Shown here one piece after another: positions 52,862-60,712 of a stretch of 64,000 nucleotides of DNA. The stretch spans positions 434,001 to 498,000 of the forward strand of contig NZ_CP128474.1 of the NCBI RefSeq assembly GCF_030369635.1, read 5' to 3'. How positions within the stretch are numbered: position 1 is the first letter of the stretch; the number at the start of each line of letters is the position of its first letter. The position numbers and the translations under genes are program-made. The notes beneath the pieces were generated by a model that saw only the letters and a list, made by a program, of their open reading frames with translations, was not told where the DNA came from and did no database searches. The DNA comes from Microbacterium arborescens. GTDB taxonomy: Bacteria; Actinomycetota; Actinomycetes; Actinomycetales; Microbacteriaceae.

Positions 52862-53083
52862 TCAGGCGGGCGGGTCACCCGGGTCGAGGGTCTTCAGCAT
52901 GTCCTCCTCGGCTGCGTTGTCGGCCGTGAGCTCCTGCTCGGTGGTCTCATCGCCGCCGCGGGGTGCATCGTCGGTGATCGACTGCTCGGAGCTGGGGTCG
53001 TCGAGGTGACGGTCGCCGGTGGGCTCTTCGGACGGGATCGCGCTGTCGCCGGCGCCGCCGGCCGGGGTGTCGTGGCTGCTCAT
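52862..53083 (-). CDS. small acidic, probably disordered protein
   Basis: A 73-residue protein with very many Asp, Glu, Ser, Thr, Gly and Pro and almost no hydrophobic residues, so it is probably intrinsically disordered. The only helix-prone part is near the end (NAAEEDMLKTLDPGDPP). A TAACGT hexamer ends 7 nt before the ATG and a good hairpin follows the stop, both supporting a real gene. No family is recognised. Similar short acidic proteins are common in Microbacteriaceae as unannotated genes. Confidence 0.7.
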   Translation of the reverse strand: MSSHDTPAGGAGDSAIPSEEPTGDRHLDDPSSEQSITDDAPRGGDETTEQELTADNAAEEDMLKTLDPGDPPA

Positions 53084-53090
53084 GGTCGCG

Positions 53091-53096
53091 ACGTTA
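53091..53096 (-). promoter_or_regulatory. -10 TAACGT, leaderless start of the small acidic gene
   Basis: On the minus strand TAACGT ends 7 nt before the ATG at 53083. Confidence 0.5.
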
Positions 53097-53149
53097 CGCT
53101 CGCCGTCGCCGCCCGCGGCACCCCTTGACACCCGCGGGACGCCTGACGC

Positions 53150-53236
53150 CGATACATTCGTCGGACCCCTGTGGCTGGTGTCGTCTCGACAGCTGTTCGA
53201 GGCCACTCCCGCACCGCGGGCCCGACGAATGTATCG
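53150..53236. repeat. 87-bp inverted-repeat element, copy 3
   Basis: CGATACATTCGTCGG and CCGACGAATGTATCG form perfect 15-bp outer arms. Internal GGACC (14-18) and GCTGGTGTC (25-33) align with copy 2 without gaps. It lies 20 nt beyond the rhaB stop on the minus strand. Confidence 0.8.
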
Positions 53237-53256
53237 ACCACCGACGGCCGGACGGG

Positions 53257-54675
53257 CTAAGCGCTGGGCTCGTACCGGCGCGGCGCATGCGTGCGGGCGA
53301 CGAGGTCGCGGAGCGCCTCGAGCGAGCCTGAGACGAAGCCCGCGGCGCGGGCCTGCACGAGCACGTTGCCGAGCGCCGTCGCCTCGACGGGCCCGGCGAG
53401 CACGGGCATGCCGGCGCGGTCGGCCGTGCGCTGGCACAGCAGCTCGTTGAGCGCGCCGCCCCCGACGATGTGGATCGTTCGTACGTCGACGCGGCCCAGG
53501 CGTGCGGCGTCGGCGACGGCATCGGCGAACGCCTGCGCGAGCGACTCGACGATCGACCGGGTGTACTCCGCCCGCGTGCGCGGCGGCGCGACGTCGTGCT
53601 CGGTGCACCAGGCGTCGATGCGCGAGGTCATCTCGCCGGGGGCGAGGAACCGCGGGTCGTTGACGTCGAAGACGACGCCGTCGGCCTCGCGCGCGGCATC
53701 GAGCAGCGTCGGCAGGTCGATGCGGTGCCCCTCGCGGCGCTCCCATTGCCGCACGGCCTCGCTCAGTATCCACAGCCCCATGACGTTGTGCAGCAGGCGC
53801 ACGCGCCCGTCGACCCCGCCCTCGTTCGTGAAGTTCGCCTCGAGCGCGGCGCGGGTGAGTACGAGGTGGTCGACCTCCACACCCACGAGGCCCCACGTGC
53901 CGCACGAGATGTAGGCCGCGGCATCCGGCTGCATCGGCACGGCGACGACGGCCGAGGCGGTGTCGTGCGAGCCGACGGCAGTCACGGGCGTGCCGGTCGG
54001 CGCCCCGATCGACGCGGCGACGTCGGTACGCAGCGGTCCCAGCCGATCGCCCGGTGCGATGAGCGGGGGGAGGATGCCGCGGGGGATGCCGAGCGCCGAG
54101 ACGAGGGCGCCGTCCCATGAGGCCTGGAGCACCCGCAACAACCCGGTCGTCGAGGCGTTGGTCTGCTCGGCGCGGGCGACGCCGGTGAGCCAGTATCCGA
54201 CGAGATCGGGCACGAGCAGCGCGGTGTCGGCGAAGGCGAGCAGCTCGGGATCCTCCGCGGCGAGCTGGTACAGGGTGTTGAACGGCAGGAACTGCAGGCC
54301 GTTGCGCTCGAAGAGCTCGGCGTGCGGAAAGCGCGCGTGCACGCTCTCGACCCCGCGGGCGGTGCGCTCGTCGCGGTAGTGGAACGGTTCGCCCAGCATC
54401 CGCCCGCCGCGCAGCAGCGCGTAGTCGACGGCCCACGAGTCGACCCCGATCGAGGCGATGCCGGGGGCCGTGCGCAACGCATCGTGCAGCCCGCCCAGCA
54501 CCGACCCGTACATGCCCACGAGGTTCCAGTGCAGGCCATCGCCGGCGTGCACCGGATCGTTCGCGAACCGTGCGACCGTCTCGGTGCGGAGCGTGTCAGC
54601 CCCCACGTGTCCCACGATGACCCGCCCACTGGTGGCCCCGAGATCCACCGCCGCAACGTCCCCCGACACGCTCAC
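53257..54675 (-). CDS. rhaB: rhamnulokinase
   Basis: A 472-residue FGGY-type sugar kinase that phosphorylates L-rhamnulose. The N-terminal ATP-binding strand is AAVDLGATSGRV, the sugar site has IGVDSWAVDYALL, and the second ATP domain has GSHDTASAVVAVP and HIVGGGALNELLCQRTAD. Length and context (rhaD, rhaI, rhaM) make rhamnulokinase the best choice over xylulokinase. The GTG at 54675 is preferred because GGAAGG lies 9 nt upstream; the ATG at 54684 would abut that site. A nested palindrome separates it from rhaD, so it may be expressed at a different level. Confidence 0.9.
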   Translation of the reverse strand: MSVSGDVAAVDLGATSGRVIVGHVGADTLRTETVARFANDPVHAGDGLHWNLVGMYGSVLGGLHDALRTAPGIASIGVDSWAVDYALLRGGRMLGEPFHYRDERTARGVESVHARFPHAELFERNGLQFLPFNTLYQLAAEDPELLAFADTALLVPDLVGYWLTGVARAEQTNASTTGLLRVLQASWDGALVSALGIPRGILPPLIAPGDRLGPLRTDVAASIGAPTGTPVTAVGSHDTASAVVAVPMQPDAAAYISCGTWGLVGVEVDHLVLTRAALEANFTNEGGVDGRVRLLHNVMGLWILSEAVRQWERREGHRIDLPTLLDAAREADGVVFDVNDPRFLAPGEMTSRIDAWCTEHDVAPPRTRAEYTRSIVESLAQAFADAVADAARLGRVDVRTIHIVGGGALNELLCQRTADRAGMPVLAGPVEATALGNVLVQARAAGFVSGSLEALRDLVARTHAPRRYEPSA

Positions 54676-54690
54676 GCGCGGCATCCTTCC

Positions 54691-54772
54691 CGCGAGTGCA
54701 CGGCCTGCCGCCGAGTGCACGACCTCGGAGCGTGCGGATGCCGTGCACTCGGCGCGTAGCCGTGCACTCGAG
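54691..54772. repeat. nested GAGTGCAC palindromes between rhaD and rhaB
   Basis: The 8-mer GAGTGCAC occurs twice (54694-54701, 54713-54720) and its complement GTGCACTC twice (54743-54750, 54763-54770), making an outer and an inner inverted pair. Arms extend to GCCGAGTGCAC / GTGCACTCGGC in the inner pair. Confidence 0.75.
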
Positions 54773-54781
54773 TGCCTGCCC

Positions 54782-56818
54782 TCATCGGAGGAAGGCGGCG
54801 GCGACGCCGGAGTCGACGGGGATGTGCAGGCCGGTCGTGCGGGAGAGCTCGGGGCCGGTCAGCACGTACACCGCGTCGGCGACGTTCTCGGGCACGACCT
54901 CGCGCTTGAGGATCGTGCGGTTGGCGTAGAACTGGCCGAGGTCCTCTTCCTTGACGCCGTAGGTCGCGGCGCGGTTGGCGCCCCAGCCGGAGGCGAAGAT
55001 GCCCGAGCCGCGCACGACGCCGTCGGGGTTGATGCCGTTCACGCGCACGCCGTGCTCGCCGAGCTCGACCGCGAGCAGCCGCACCTGGTGGGCCTGGTCG
55101 GCCTTCGTCGCCGAGTACGCGATGTTGTTGGGCCCGGCGAAGACGGAGTTCTTCGAGGAGATGTAGATGACGTCACCGCCCATTCTCTGCTCGATGAGCG
55201 CCTTGGCTGCAGCCTTGGACACGAGGAACGAGCCCTTCGCCATGACGTCGTGCTGCAGGTCCCAGTCCTTCTCGGTGGTCTCCAGCAGCGGCTTCGACAG
55301 CGACAGCCCGGCGTTGTTGACGACGAGGTCGATGCCCCCGAACGCGAGCAGCGTCGCGTCGATCGCGGCCTGCACGCCGTCGGCGTCGGCGACGTTGGCG
55401 GCGACGCCGATCGCGACGTCGGTGCCGCCGAGCTCCGCGGCTGCGGCCTGCGCCTTCTCGAGGTCGAGGTCGGCGACGACGACGCACGCGCCCTCGGCCG
55501 CGAGCCGGGTGGCGATGGCCTTGCCGATGCCGGATGCCGCTCCTGTGACGAACGCGATGCGCCCCTGGTGAGTCTTGGGCTTGGGCATCCGCTGGAGCTT
55601 CGCCTCTTCGAGGGCCCAGTACTCGATGCGGAACTTCTCGGCGTCCGAGATCGGCGCGTAGGTCGAGAGGGCCTCGGCGCCGCGCATGACGTTGATCGCG
55701 TTGACGTAGAACTCACCCGCGACCCGCGCGGTCTGCTTGTTCGCGCCGTACGAGAACATGCCCACGCCCGGGACCAGCACGATGAGCGGGTCGGCGCCGC
55801 GGATCGCCGGCGAGTCCGCATCGGCGTGGGCGTCGTAGTACGCCTGGTAGTCGGCGCGGTACGCGGCGTGCAGCTCGTGCAGACGGGCGATCTGCTCCTC
55901 GGCCGACGCCGTCGCCGGCATGTCGAGGATGAGGGGCTTGACCTTCGTGCGTAGGAAGTGGTCGGGGCAGCTCGTGCCCAGAGCGGCGAGAGCGGGTGCC
56001 TTCTCGGATGCCAGGAAGTCGAGCACGACGTCGGCGTCGGTGTAGTGGCCGACCATGGGCTTGTCGGTCGAGGCGATGCCGCGGATCGTGGGGGCGAGGG
56101 CGGCGGCGCGGGCGCGGCGCTCGGTCTCGGGCAGCGCCTCGAACCCGGCGCGCACGCCGCCGAAGGGCTCGGCCGCGCCGTGCTCGTCGATGTAGGCCTG
56201 TGCGGTCTCGATGATCCAGAGGCTGTTCGCCTCGGCCTCATCCGAGGTGTCGCCCCACGCCGTGATGCCGTGCCCGCCGAGGATGCATCCGATGGCCTGC
56301 GGGTTCTGCGCCTTGATCTCGGCGATGTCGAGGCCGAGCTGGAAGCCCGGGCGCCGCCACGGCACCCACACGACCTTCTCGCCGAAGATCGCGGGGGTCA
56401 GCGTCTCGCCGTCGGCGGCCGTCGCGATCGCGATGCCCGCGTCGGGGTGCAGGTGATCGACGTGCGCGGCATCCACCAGTCCGTGCATCGCGGTGTCGAT
56501 CGAGGGCGCGGCGCCGCCCTTGCCGTGCAGGCAGTAGTCGAACGCGGTGACCATCTCGTCCTCGCGATCGACACCCGGGTACACGTTCACCAGTGCTCGC
56601 ATCCGGTCGAGGCGGAGCACGGCGAGCCCCGACTCGGTCAGGGTGCCGAGGTCGCCGCCCGATCCCTTGACCCACAGCAGCTCGACGGGCTCACCGGTGA
56701 CGGGGTCGATGTCGGTGCCCTTGGCGGAGGTGTTGCCGCCGGCGTAGTTGGTGTTCTTGGGGTCGGATCCCAGGCGGTTGCTGCGCGCGATGAGGTCTGC
56801 TGCTGCGGCGGAGGTCAT
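54782..56818 (-). CDS. rhaD: bifunctional rhamnulose-1-phosphate aldolase / lactaldehyde dehydrogenase
   Basis: A 678-residue fusion. Residues about 1-410 are a class II aldolase that splits rhamnulose 1-phosphate to dihydroxyacetone phosphate and L-lactaldehyde, with the zinc histidines in HVDHLHPDA and GGHGITAWG. Residues about 420-678 are a short-chain dehydrogenase with NAD-binding VTGAASGIGKA and the catalytic YSATK; it processes the lactaldehyde. This two-domain form is standard in Gram-positive and actinobacterial rhamnose loci (RhaE/RhaW type). GAAGGA precedes the ATG at 56818. Confidence 0.93.
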   Translation of the reverse strand: MTSAAAADLIARSNRLGSDPKNTNYAGGNTSAKGTDIDPVTGEPVELLWVKGSGGDLGTLTESGLAVLRLDRMRALVNVYPGVDREDEMVTAFDYCLHGKGGAAPSIDTAMHGLVDAAHVDHLHPDAGIAIATAADGETLTPAIFGEKVVWVPWRRPGFQLGLDIAEIKAQNPQAIGCILGGHGITAWGDTSDEAEANSLWIIETAQAYIDEHGAAEPFGGVRAGFEALPETERRARAAALAPTIRGIASTDKPMVGHYTDADVVLDFLASEKAPALAALGTSCPDHFLRTKVKPLILDMPATASAEEQIARLHELHAAYRADYQAYYDAHADADSPAIRGADPLIVLVPGVGMFSYGANKQTARVAGEFYVNAINVMRGAEALSTYAPISDAEKFRIEYWALEEAKLQRMPKPKTHQGRIAFVTGAASGIGKAIATRLAAEGACVVVADLDLEKAQAAAAELGGTDVAIGVAANVADADGVQAAIDATLLAFGGIDLVVNNAGLSLSKPLLETTEKDWDLQHDVMAKGSFLVSKAAAKALIEQRMGGDVIYISSKNSVFAGPNNIAYSATKADQAHQVRLLAVELGEHGVRVNGINPDGVVRGSGIFASGWGANRAATYGVKEEDLGQFYANRTILKREVVPENVADAVYVLTGPELSRTTGLHIPVDSGVAAAFLR

Positions 56819-56846
56819 GGTTTTCCTTCGGGGTAGGGAGGGGAGG

Positions 56847-57707
56847 TCAGGATGCGGCGAGGTCGGCGAAACGCCGCACGATGCGTGCCATCGAGGCTGT
56901 GAATCCCGGATGCTCAGGCCGGTTGAGGTGGCCGTGGTCCGTGCCCGGCTCGACGACGACGTCGACGTCGCCGCCCGCGGCCCGCAGCGTCGCGGCGAAC
57001 ACGTCGCCCGAGACGCTCAGCTCGTCGATCTCGCTGTTGATCATGAGTGTGGGCGGGAAGCCGCGCAGCTCGGCGGCCGACGCGAGGCCCGGCACCGCGG
57101 CGATCGGCGCGCCGATCACGGAGCCGCCGAGGTAGTTCTCGTACATCTCGCGGACGACGTCGGTGCCGAACCGGTCGTGCTCGGGATGGGCGGCGAGGGC
57201 CGCGCGCAGCGCCGGACCGGGGGCGGGCTGGACGGCGAGCAGGGTGGGGTAGGCCAGCACGACGAGGCGGGGAAGGATGCCGCCCGCCCCGAGCAGGCGC
57301 AGGGTCGCACCCGTCGCGAGGTTCGCCCCCGCACTGGCGCCGCCGATCGCGAGGCGCGTGACGCCGAGCTCATCCGCGTGAGAGGTCGCCCAGTCCCATG
57401 CGCGCAGGACGTCGTCGGATGCCGCGGGGTAGCGGTTGCCGGTGCGGTCCTCGATCTGCTGGTCGGCGCCGTCCCAGGTCGGGGGGACGGGGGCGAGGCG
57501 GTAGTCGACGGAGAGGACGGTCGTCCCCGCGGCGGCGAGCCCGCGGGCGACGGCATCCGCTTCCGGCATGTCGAGGTCGCCGAACGCGAAGCCGCCCCCG
57601 TGCATCCACACGAGGCCGGTGCCATCGGGTTCCGCGGCTCGGTAGAGGCGGATGAGCCCGTCCGCCTCGGACGTGGGCACGGCCGCGGCGGCCGACGGGG
57701 CGCTCAT
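56847..57707 (-). CDS. alpha/beta-hydrolase (HSL-like esterase) in the rhamnose operon
   Basis: A 286-residue esterase of the hormone-sensitive lipase type. The oxyanion-hole motif HGGG is at 36-39, the nucleophile Ser125 is in GASAG, and the triad is completed by Asp228 and His258. There is no signal peptide. It lies between the transporter and rhaD with an ATGA overlap, so it is made with the rhamnose enzymes and may remove acetyl or other ester groups from imported rhamnose or rhamnosides. Substrate is inferred from context. Confidence 0.85.
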   Translation of the reverse strand: MSAPSAAAAVPTSEADGLIRLYRAAEPDGTGLVWMHGGGFAFGDLDMPEADAVARGLAAAGTTVLSVDYRLAPVPPTWDGADQQIEDRTGNRYPAASDDVLRAWDWATSHADELGVTRLAIGGASAGANLATGATLRLLGAGGILPRLVVLAYPTLLAVQPAPGPALRAALAAHPEHDRFGTDVVREMYENYLGGSVIGAPIAAVPGLASAAELRGFPPTLMINSEIDELSVSGDVFAATLRAAGGDVDVVVEPGTDHGHLNRPEHPGFTASMARIVRRFADLAAS

Positions 57708-59020
57708 CGCGACACCGACTCTTCCGCCGGGGTCGGGACGTGCCGGCCATAACGCTCGAGCTCGATGTCCTCGAGCGACTTGCCCTCGGTGTTCGGAGCC
57801 CAGATGGTCCCGATCAGCAGCGCCGCGACGAGCAGACCGAGGATGATCACGCCCAGGCCGCCGAGTCCGAGACCCGACAGCAGGACGGGGAAGACCAGGC
57901 TCAGGAGGCCGACCATGACGCGCGCGAGCATGAAGAGCATGCCCTGGGCGCTCGCGCGGTAGCGGGTGGCGAACAGCTCGGCGGTCCACAGTCCGTAGAA
58001 CGCCTGGGCTCCGACACCGGCGGAGACGCCCCACGCGACGGCGAAGAACAGCAGCGAGAAGAGTCCGGGCGGGGCGTAGATTAGCACCGCCCAGGCGACG
58101 ACGCCGAGCCCCGCGCCGGCGAGGTACAGCCACTTGCGGCGCACGCGGTCGCCGAAGCGCATGAAGCCGAAGAAGGTCGCCGCGGCCGTGAGGCTCCAGA
58201 CGAGCACCTGCAGCAGGTTCTGCTGCATCGGATCGTGGAGGCCCGCGGCGTCGTATACCCGCGGCTGGAAGATGCCGGCCTGGCCGGCGACGGTGTTCCA
58301 CAGACCGTAGACGCCGATGAGGAAGGCGAGCGCGCCCCAGTTCTTCGGCTCCTTGAGCAGGCCGATGATGCCGGAGAAGAACGACGGACGCTCGCCCGCG
58401 ACGAGGGCGGCCTCGCGCTGGCTCTTCCACCGGCGCGACTCGGGGAGCCCGCGACGGACCCACCACGTGACGGCGGCGATGACGAACAGGTGGAAGAAGA
58501 TCAGGCGCGAGCCGAGCAGGCCGAGCGGGCCGACGATCACGGCGAGCAGGAACCCGACCGCCGGGCCGATGGACCAGGCGAGCTGGGCCGTGCCCACGTG
58601 CGCGGCACGGTGCTCGTTCGGAGCCTCCTCGGCGATGTAGGTCCACGACGCCGGAACGCCCGCGCCGACGGCGATGCCCATGAGGATGACGCCGACGAGG
58701 AGGATCGCGAGGTTCGGGGCGAACGTCACGGCCAGGGCCCCGAGCATGAACACGATCAGGTCGTAGGTGTAGATGAACTTGCGGCCGAGCCGGTCGCACA
58801 GGGGACCGCCGATCGCGGCACCGATCGCGGCACCGAAGGCGTTGGCCGAGAGGGCGGCGACGATCCCGACGACGCCGTCGTCGAAGCCGAACGCCTCCTG
58901 CCACAGCGTGAGGCTCGTGGCGAGCGCGATGATGGCGCCGGCCTCGATGTAGTTCGACATGGCGACGGCGATGGTCGCCTTCCAGGCGCTCAGCGGGCGG
59001 CGGGTGCGGGTGGTGCTCAT
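57704..59020 (-). CDS. MFS sugar transporter, candidate L-rhamnose importer
   Basis: A 438-residue major facilitator protein with 12 predicted transmembrane helices. Motif A-like sequence GGPLCDRLGRKFIYTYDL follows helix 2, and the C-terminal PNTEGKSLEDIE matches the PETKGxSLEEIE tail of the sugar porter subfamily. Position between rhaI and the esterase, with ATGA overlaps at both ends, makes it the likely rhamnose uptake system. The start at 59020 gives the overlap; the ATG is directly followed by a basic N-terminus. Confidence 0.9.
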   Translation of the reverse strand: MSTTRTRRPLSAWKATIAVAMSNYIEAGAIIALATSLTLWQEAFGFDDGVVGIVAALSANAFGAAIGAAIGGPLCDRLGRKFIYTYDLIVFMLGALAVTFAPNLAILLVGVILMGIAVGAGVPASWTYIAEEAPNEHRAAHVGTAQLAWSIGPAVGFLLAVIVGPLGLLGSRLIFFHLFVIAAVTWWVRRGLPESRRWKSQREAALVAGERPSFFSGIIGLLKEPKNWGALAFLIGVYGLWNTVAGQAGIFQPRVYDAAGLHDPMQQNLLQVLVWSLTAAATFFGFMRFGDRVRRKWLYLAGAGLGVVAWAVLIYAPPGLFSLLFFAVAWGVSAGVGAQAFYGLWTAELFATRYRASAQGMLFMLARVMVGLLSLVFPVLLSGLGLGGLGVIILGLLVAALLIGTIWAPNTEGKSLEDIELERYGRHVPTPAEESVSR

Positions 59021-60183
59021 GCGCCCCATCCCGCCTGGGTGCCTCCCACGCGGTCGGCTTCGATCTTCTGCTGGTACCCGGATGCCGCATACGCGGCCAT
59101 CGGGTCGGCGGGCAGCCCCCGCGACTCGCGCCACTCGGCCAGGGCCGGCCGGACGTCGGTGTAGAACGCGTCCATGAAGACCGCCTGCGCCCCGAGGACG
59201 TCGTTCGCGGTGCGGGCGGCGGCCAGGGCGTCGGCGTCGATGAGCAGCGCGCGAGCCGTCATCTCCTGGACGTTGAGCACCGAACGGATCTGCCCGGGGA
59301 TCTTCGCCTCGATGTTGTGGCACTGGTCGAGCATGAACACCACATCGGGGTTGTCGAACCCGCCGCCGCGCAGCACCTCGACGAGGATCCGGAACAGCTG
59401 GAACGGGTCGGCCGCGCCCACGATGAGGTCGTCGTCGGCGTAGAAGCGCGAGTTGAAGTCGAACGAGCCGAGCTTGCCGAGGCGCAGCAGCTGCATGACG
59501 ATGAACTCGATGTTCGTGCCCGGGGCGTGGTGCCCGGTGTCGAGGCAGACCATCGCGCGCTCGCCGAGGGCCGCGACCTGCACGTAGCTGGTCCCCCAGT
59601 CGGGAACGTCGGTGTGGTAGAAGGACGGCTCGAAGAACTTGTACTCCAGCACGAGGCGCTGCTCGCCCGTGAGGCGGTCGTAGATCTTCTGCAGCGAGTC
59701 GGCCAGGCGGTCCTGGCGTGCGCGCATGTCGTTCTGCCCGGGGTAGTTCGACCCCTCGGCCAGCCAGATCTTCAGGTCGCGCGAGCCCGTGGCATCCATG
59801 ACGTCGATGCACTCGAGGTGGTGGTCGATGGCTTTGCGACGGATCGCGTCGTCCTCGTGGGTCAGCGCCCCGAACTTGTAGTCCTCGTCCTGGAACGTGT
59901 TCGAGTTGATCGTGCCGAGCGCGACCCCGAGGTCCTCGGCGTGGCGGCGCAGGGCACCGAAGTCGTCGACCCTGTCCCACGGGATGTGCAGCGCGACGGC
60001 GGGGGCGAGGCCGGTGACGCGGTTGACCTCGGCGGCATCCGCGATCTTCTCGAAAGGATCGCGCGGGGTGCCGGCCGTGGGGAACACCCGGAACCGGGTG
60101 CCGGAGTTGCCGAACGCCCAGCTGGGCAGCTCGATGCCCTGGCGCTCGAGCAGGGCGAGGTGGTCGGGGGAGAGGGTGCTCAC
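59017..60183 (-). CDS. rhaI: L-rhamnose isomerase
   Basis: A 388-residue metal-dependent TIM-barrel isomerase converting L-rhamnose to L-rhamnulose. It belongs to the RhaI form (Pseudomonas stutzeri/Gram-positive type) and not the E. coli RhaA form. Metal-site segments are LEYKFFEPSFYHTDVPDWG, CLDTGHHAPGTNIE and FDFNSRFYADDDL, and FMLDQCHNIEAKIPG is also typical. It is translationally coupled to the mutarotase upstream (stop of rhaM at 60180 overlaps its start) and the transporter downstream. Confidence 0.94.
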   Translation of the reverse strand: MSTLSPDHLALLERQGIELPSWAFGNSGTRFRVFPTAGTPRDPFEKIADAAEVNRVTGLAPAVALHIPWDRVDDFGALRRHAEDLGVALGTINSNTFQDEDYKFGALTHEDDAIRRKAIDHHLECIDVMDATGSRDLKIWLAEGSNYPGQNDMRARQDRLADSLQKIYDRLTGEQRLVLEYKFFEPSFYHTDVPDWGTSYVQVAALGERAMVCLDTGHHAPGTNIEFIVMQLLRLGKLGSFDFNSRFYADDDLIVGAADPFQLFRILVEVLRGGGFDNPDVVFMLDQCHNIEAKIPGQIRSVLNVQEMTARALLIDADALAAARTANDVLGAQAVFMDAFYTDVRPALAEWRESRGLPADPMAAYAASGYQQKIEADRVGGTQAGWGA

Positions 60184-60587
60184 GATGCGTCGTCGCTTTC
60201 GTCGGTGGGGGTGGATGTCGGTGAGGCGGCGCCGGTGCCGGTCGCCGCGAGTTGGTCGTGCAGATTGAAGATCTCGGTCAGCGGGGTGGCCGCCTGGTCG
60301 GGGCGCCCGTCGAGGCCGACGAAGAAGCGGGCCATCTCGGCTTCCCAGCGCGCCGCGATCGGCGACGCGGCGAGGTACGCCTGGGCTGCGGCGTCGTCGT
60401 CGACTTCGTAGTAGCCGATCAGGCGGCCGCCCTCGCCGAGGAACAGCGAGTAGTTGCGGCGGCCGGATGCGGCGATCTCCGCGAGCATCTCGGGCCAGAC
60501 GGGGGTGTGCCGGGAGATGTACTCATCGAGCAGGTCCGGACGGATCTGCAACGAGAAGCAGACCCGGTGGGCAGATGCACTCGTCAT
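60180..60587 (-). CDS. rhaM: L-rhamnose mutarotase
   Basis: A 135-residue ferredoxin-like protein of the RhaM family that interconverts alpha and beta L-rhamnose. Family positions are seen at CFSLQIRPDLLDEYISRHTPVWPEM with His27, Tyr46 in NYSLFLG, and WEAEMARFF. The C-terminal threonine/serine-rich tail is longer than usual. The ATG at 60587 has AAGGAG 7 nt upstream. It is the first gene of the rhamnose operon, behind a TTGTGC-17-TACGCT promoter. Confidence 0.92.
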   Translation of the reverse strand: MTSASAHRVCFSLQIRPDLLDEYISRHTPVWPEMLAEIAASGRRNYSLFLGEGGRLIGYYEVDDDAAAQAYLAASPIAARWEAEMARFFVGLDGRPDQAATPLTEIFNLHDQLAATGTGAASPTSTPTDESDDAS

Positions 60588-60609
60588 CGAGGCTCCTTGG
60601 TGAGCTGGT

Positions 60610-60669
60610 GTGAATCGTTTCACGAGCGTAGCGGTTTGCGAGCGCGGGCACAAACGGCAAGCGCTTACC
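60610..60669. promoter_or_regulatory. rhamnose operon promoter with two LacI-type operators
   Basis: On the minus strand TTGTGC (60653-60648) and TACGCT (60630-60625) form a promoter with a 17-bp spacer for rhaM. GTGAATCGTTTCAC at 60610-60623 is a LacI-type palindrome over the transcription start. GGCAAGCGCTTACC at 60656-60669 contains the perfect AAGCGCTT core and lies just behind the -35, on the side of the divergent lacI gene. The centres are 46 bp apart. Confidence 0.75.
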
Positions 60670-60699
60670 CATATCCTGCCGTTGCTGTCGCGCTCGCGC

Positions 60700-60705
60700 T
60701 ACGGT
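60700..60705 (+). promoter_or_regulatory. -10 TACGGT, leaderless start of the rhamnose LacI gene
   Basis: TACGGT ends 7 nt before the ATG at 60713, with no ribosome binding site. Confidence 0.55.
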
Positions 60706-60712
60706 GGTGTGC

